Shown here: positions 61,391 to 64,000 of the stretch, one piece after another
How positions within the stretch are numbered: the stretch's first letter is position 1
Layout of the letters: each line of letters opens with the position of its first letter
From: GCA-001735895 sp964488685
GTDB lineage: Bacteria; Pseudomonadota; Gammaproteobacteria; GCA-001735895
DNA: 64,000 nucleotides
Assembly: GCA_964488685.1 (NCBI GenBank)
Contig: CAZAVY010000003.1
Location: 1-64,000, forward strand
Reading direction: 5' to 3'
Notes under the pieces: generated by a model
Told to the model about the DNA's origin: nothing
The model's input: the letters and a program-made list of their open reading frames with translations, nothing else
Database searches by the model: none
Program-made: the position numbers and the translations under genes

Positions 61391-61989
61391 TACTCCCCCT
61401 GCCTGCATGTCGGTTGTAAAAAATTTTGTAACAAGCTGTGGCCGTGCTCGGTCAGAATCGATTCGGGATGAAACTGAACCCCCTCGATTGCAAGTTCCCG
61501 GTGGCGCAACCCCATGATTTGGTCGAGTTTACCATCCTCGTCTTCGGTCCACGCGGTTCGCTCCAGACAGTCGGGAAAACTGTCCTTGTCAATCACCAGC
61601 GAGTGGTAGCGTGTCGCGATAAATGGACAGGGTAAACCGGCGAACACCCCGACTCCGCGGTGGAAAATCTGCGATGTTTTACCGTGCATGATTTCACCGG
61701 CGTGCACGATCCCCCCCCCGTAAACCTGGCCGATGCTCTGGTGCCCGAGACACACTCCCAGGATTGGTTTTTGTCCGGCCAGAGCTTCGATTACTGCCAT
61801 CGATATGCCGGCTTCATTCGGCGTGCAAGGGCCCGGCGACAGCATGATATGAGTTGCATTCGAAGCAAGGATTTCATCGATCCCAATCTGGTCGTTACGT
61901 ATGACTTCAACCTCGGCTCCCAGCTCACCCAGGAATTGCACCAGGTTATAAGTAAAGGAATCATAATTGTCGATCATCAGGACTTTCAT
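61390..61989 (-). CDS. trpG: Anthranilate synthase glutamine amidotransferase component
   Basis: Supplies ammonia from glutamine to TrpE. The 199-residue class I amidotransferase shows MIDNYDSFTYNLVQFLGELG, the oxyanion region LSPGPCTPNEAG, the catalytic Cys in ILGVCLGHQSIGQVYGG, RYHSLV and the His/Glu pair in GVQFHPESILT. Related PabA proteins are very similar, but the place next to trpE and trpD favours tryptophan synthesis; it may serve both. The ATG overlaps the trpE stop (ATGA). Confidence 0.95.
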   Translation of the reverse strand: MKVLMIDNYDSFTYNLVQFLGELGAEVEVIRNDQIGIDEILASNATHIMLSPGPCTPNEAGISMAVIEALAGQKPILGVCLGHQSIGQVYGGGIVHAGEIMHGKTSQIFHRGVGVFAGLPCPFIATRYHSLVIDKDSFPDCLERTAWTEDEDGKLDQIMGLRHRELAIEGVQFHPESILTEHGHSLLQNFLQPTCRQGE

Positions 61990-63491
61990 GATTTCTCACC
62001 CTCGTCACAGGGATCTCGCGATGGCAGGCCCGCTTCGGCCAGCGCCACGGCGCGAAAGATCGCGCGCCCCTTGTTCATGGTTTCGGCCCATTCATTCTCA
62101 GCAACCGAATCATAGACAATTCCGGCACCTACCTGGATGTAGAGCTTTTCGTCCTTGATCACCGCCGTTCGAATGGCGATCGCGGTATCCATGTTGCCGC
62201 TCCAGGAAATGTAGCCTACCGCGCCTGAATAAATGCCGCGCTTAACCGGTTCGAGCTCATCGATAATTTCCATCGCCCTGATTTTCGGGGCTCCGGAAAC
62301 GGTTCCGGCCGGGAAGGTTGCGCGCAACACGTCAAATGCCGACAATTCGGGTTTGATCCGGCCCTCGACATTGGAGACAATGTGCATGACATGCGAGTAG
62401 CGCTCCACGATCATTTTCTCGGTTAATCTGACGCTACCCACCTGGCTGACCCGACCCGCGTCATTCCGCCCGAGATCGATCAGCATCAGGTGCTCGGCGA
62501 GTTCCTTCGGATCACTCAGTAACTCGCGTTCGAGTTCAAGATCGGCTTGCGCAGTTTTACCCCGGGGCCGGGTTCCGGCGATCGGCCTTACCGTAACCGC
62601 TTCATCTTCAAGTCGCACCAGGATTTCAGGCGACGAACCCACCACGTGATGATCACCAAGGTTCATGTAATACAGATAAGGTGACGGATTGAGACTGCGC
62701 AAGGCGCGGTACAGGTCGATCGGTGCCGACCTGTATGGAATCGAGAGCCGCTGTGATAGCACGATTTGCATCGCATCACCATCGATGATGTATTGTCGCG
62801 CCTTTTCAACCGCGTCCTCGAAACCCTGTTGGGTAAACTCGGAAGTAAAATCCTGTTCCCGCACGATCTGTTGCCGGGAACCGGTGCCGGTATCGAGTCG
62901 AACCCTGTGCAGCTTTGCCTCGAGATCGTCGAGTTGCTGCTGACCCTCCTGCCACGCATTGTTAGCGGAAGTCTCGACGTGCACGATTAAAAACATGCGC
63001 GAAGACAGGTTGTCGAAGACCACCAGCTTGTCGCTGAGCATTAGCAGAATGTCCGGCGTTTCATGCTTGTCGGGATTGGGGCAATTGGCGAGTTTGGGCT
63101 CGATGTATCGAATCGTGTCATAGCTGAAATAGCCGACCAGGCCGCCATGAAACTTGGGTAAACATTCAGCCTCAGCTACCTTGAAGGAATTCAGATAGTC
63201 CTCGATATACTGCAGTGGATCATCGGTTTGCTGTTCACTGGCGATTTGACCGTCAACCTCCAGTAGCACTCGCTTGCCGAATACTTTTATGCGCGTACTG
63301 CAGGCCATGCCGATGATCGAGTAACGACCCCATTTCTCGCCGCCCTGTACCGATTCGAACAGGTAGGTGTAAGGCTCATCGGCGAGCTTCAGGTAGGTAC
63401 TTAACGGGGTATCGAGATCGGCAAATATTTCACGCACCAACGGAATGCGGTTGTAACCGTGCCTTGATTGATTGAATTGCTGGAAATTCAC
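61986..63491 (-). CDS. trpE: Anthranilate synthase component I
   Basis: Makes anthranilate from chorismate with ammonia from TrpG. The 501-residue protein has the N-terminal regulatory part with YTYLFESVQGGEKWGRYSII, the LLES-type tryptophan-binding segment here with Phe, and the catalytic domain with PIAGTRPRGKT, ERELLSDPKELAEHLMLIDL, GRNDAGRVSQ and ATFPAGTVSGAPKIRAMEI. The start is GTG, with AGGAG 7 bases before it. The 5' region has no short Trp-rich leader frame, so attenuation by a leader peptide is not evident. First gene of the trp operon. Confidence 0.96.
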   Translation of the reverse strand: MNFQQFNQSRHGYNRIPLVREIFADLDTPLSTYLKLADEPYTYLFESVQGGEKWGRYSIIGMACSTRIKVFGKRVLLEVDGQIASEQQTDDPLQYIEDYLNSFKVAEAECLPKFHGGLVGYFSYDTIRYIEPKLANCPNPDKHETPDILLMLSDKLVVFDNLSSRMFLIVHVETSANNAWQEGQQQLDDLEAKLHRVRLDTGTGSRQQIVREQDFTSEFTQQGFEDAVEKARQYIIDGDAMQIVLSQRLSIPYRSAPIDLYRALRSLNPSPYLYYMNLGDHHVVGSSPEILVRLEDEAVTVRPIAGTRPRGKTAQADLELERELLSDPKELAEHLMLIDLGRNDAGRVSQVGSVRLTEKMIVERYSHVMHIVSNVEGRIKPELSAFDVLRATFPAGTVSGAPKIRAMEIIDELEPVKRGIYSGAVGYISWSGNMDTAIAIRTAVIKDEKLYIQVGAGIVYDSVAENEWAETMNKGRAIFRAVALAEAGLPSRDPCDEGEKS

Positions 63492-63731
63492 GGGTGACTC
63501 CTAAAACGGACTAACAGAAAACAGGGGGCAAACTACGAAAGCTCGCGATTACTATCGCCAGCGTTGTATACCCTCATTTTTCCGTAAGTGTTTTCGAGTC
63601 ATTTGAAAAAATCTCGTCGATCAGGTGATCGAATCTAACATAGCATTCCGGGCGTGGCTATGTTTAATTGGCACTGCCATCTATGGAACCCTGCCACCCC
63701 TAAAGGGGTCAAATATCATATTAACGCTTAC

Positions 63732-63752
63732 TTAACCCAATCATTGCATAAA
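63732..63752. repeat. Terminus of a decayed insertion sequence, matching the palindromic elements
   Basis: TTAACCCAATCATTGCATAA read inward differs at only three positions from the right end of element copy 1 (TTAACCCGAACATTTCATAA, read inward). It lies 38 bases beyond the stop of the transposase relic, where an insertion-sequence end is expected. The region 63492-63731 before it shows no gene; it should hold the trpE promoter. Confidence 0.6.
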
Positions 63753-63769
63753 TTCTGGCCAAATCGAAT

Positions 63770-64000
63770 TCATGCTGCTTGCTTGAGCGCGTTCAGGTAA
63801 TGCAACAACTCTGATTTCAGGGTTGGATTTGCGCTCATCGCCAGCGTGAGTTTTCGCTGAGGCCTGGTCAACCGACCGGCGCGTTGAATCAGCTTACGCC
63901 GTAACGTACCGAGCTGAGTGAATTACCACAATGGCGCAGGTTTTTCGGTGGTACCACGTTGCCGGTTGTTCGCCACCATCTGCATTTCCCGGCTGAGGTT
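63770..64000 (-). pseudogene. Transposase C-terminal relic, probably IS1380 family (5' part outside window)
   Basis: The last 76 codons of a transposase frame that continues past the window edge. The end LGTLRRKLIQRAGRLTRPQR followed by KLTLAMSANPTLKSELLHYL and ALKQAA resembles the C-terminus of DDE transposases of the IS1380 group. An in-frame TAA at 63923-63925 interrupts it between KPAPLW and FTQLGT, so it is inactive as written unless that is an error. The catalytic residues lie outside the window. The family call is from remembered motif similarity. Confidence 0.6.

Noticed and set aside
63492..63731. Tryptophan attenuator leader upstream of trpE
   Set aside because: I looked for a short frame with consecutive TGG codons and a terminator-type hairpin and found neither.

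Overview
The window comes from a gammaproteobacterium outside the Enterobacterales, probably marine or environmental. I infer this from conserved gene order and from protein content. The order lptD-surA-pdxA-rsmA, the block zapA plus 6S RNA divergent from ygfB-pepP-ubiH-ubiI, the order pcnB-folK-dNK-panB-panC, and trpEGDC beside a Crp/Vfr-type gene are all typical of that class. Ubiquinone hydroxylases, an outer-membrane LptD, and a two-partner secretion locus confirm a Gram-negative respiring cell. Several genes use GTG or TTG starts.

Layout. 1-1.7 kb: end of a polyamine-type ABC transporter locus (ATPase and binding protein). 1.9-6.3 kb: a small secreted protein, an Ada-like DNA repair protein, an AEC carrier, a patatin lipoprotein and a permease fragment. 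6.3-10.2 kb: a signalling cassette (membrane histidine kinase, single-domain receiver, receiver-GGDEF-EAL). 10.5-15.1 kb: a small PF13769-type protein, an SRAP/YedK gene broken by an in-frame stop, an ABC-F ATPase and a phospholipase D lipoprotein. 15.2-19.3 kb: pcnB, folK, a deoxynucleoside kinase, panB and panC. 19.4-26.6 kb: a WYL regulator, a cupin-like protein, a BT1-type folate/biopterin transporter, nitrile hydratase relics, the glutathione-dependent formaldehyde pathway (frmA, fghA) and a DUF3179 protein.

26.9-37.5 kb: envelope biogenesis and housekeeping (lptD, surA, pdxA, rsmA, folA, an FHA protein), a LysM/FecR membrane protein, then on the other strand lgt, thyA, apaG, apaH. 37.6-41.5 kb: a DUF255/thioredoxin-fold protein, dgkA, gcvH and gcvT. 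41.6-48.3 kb: a three-gene two-partner secretion operon (TpsB transporter, tandem-FecR protein, haemagglutinin-like TpsA). 48.4-54 kb: ubiI-like, ubiH, pepP, ygfB, the zapB-like/zapA pair and 6S RNA. 54.1-59.6 kb: ilvA, rpiA, rpsI-rplM, coq7, an OsmC protein and crp. 59.6-63.5 kb: trpE, trpG, trpD, trpC. The window ends in a decayed transposase.

Two dispersed repeat types stand out. One is a ~168-bp long-palindrome element present three times (near 4.5, 25.4 and 56.5 kb). Its termini match the end of the decayed insertion sequence at 63.7 kb, which suggests a MITE family and its parent. The other is the short GTCATnCCCGCG palindrome, found in many intergenic gaps, next to the nitrile hydratase relic, and inside the 3' end of the ygfB-like gene. 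Other points worth a second look are the SRAP gene with a single internal stop, a double palindrome between the WYL regulator and its divergent neighbour, and the FecR protein encoded between TpsB and TpsA.
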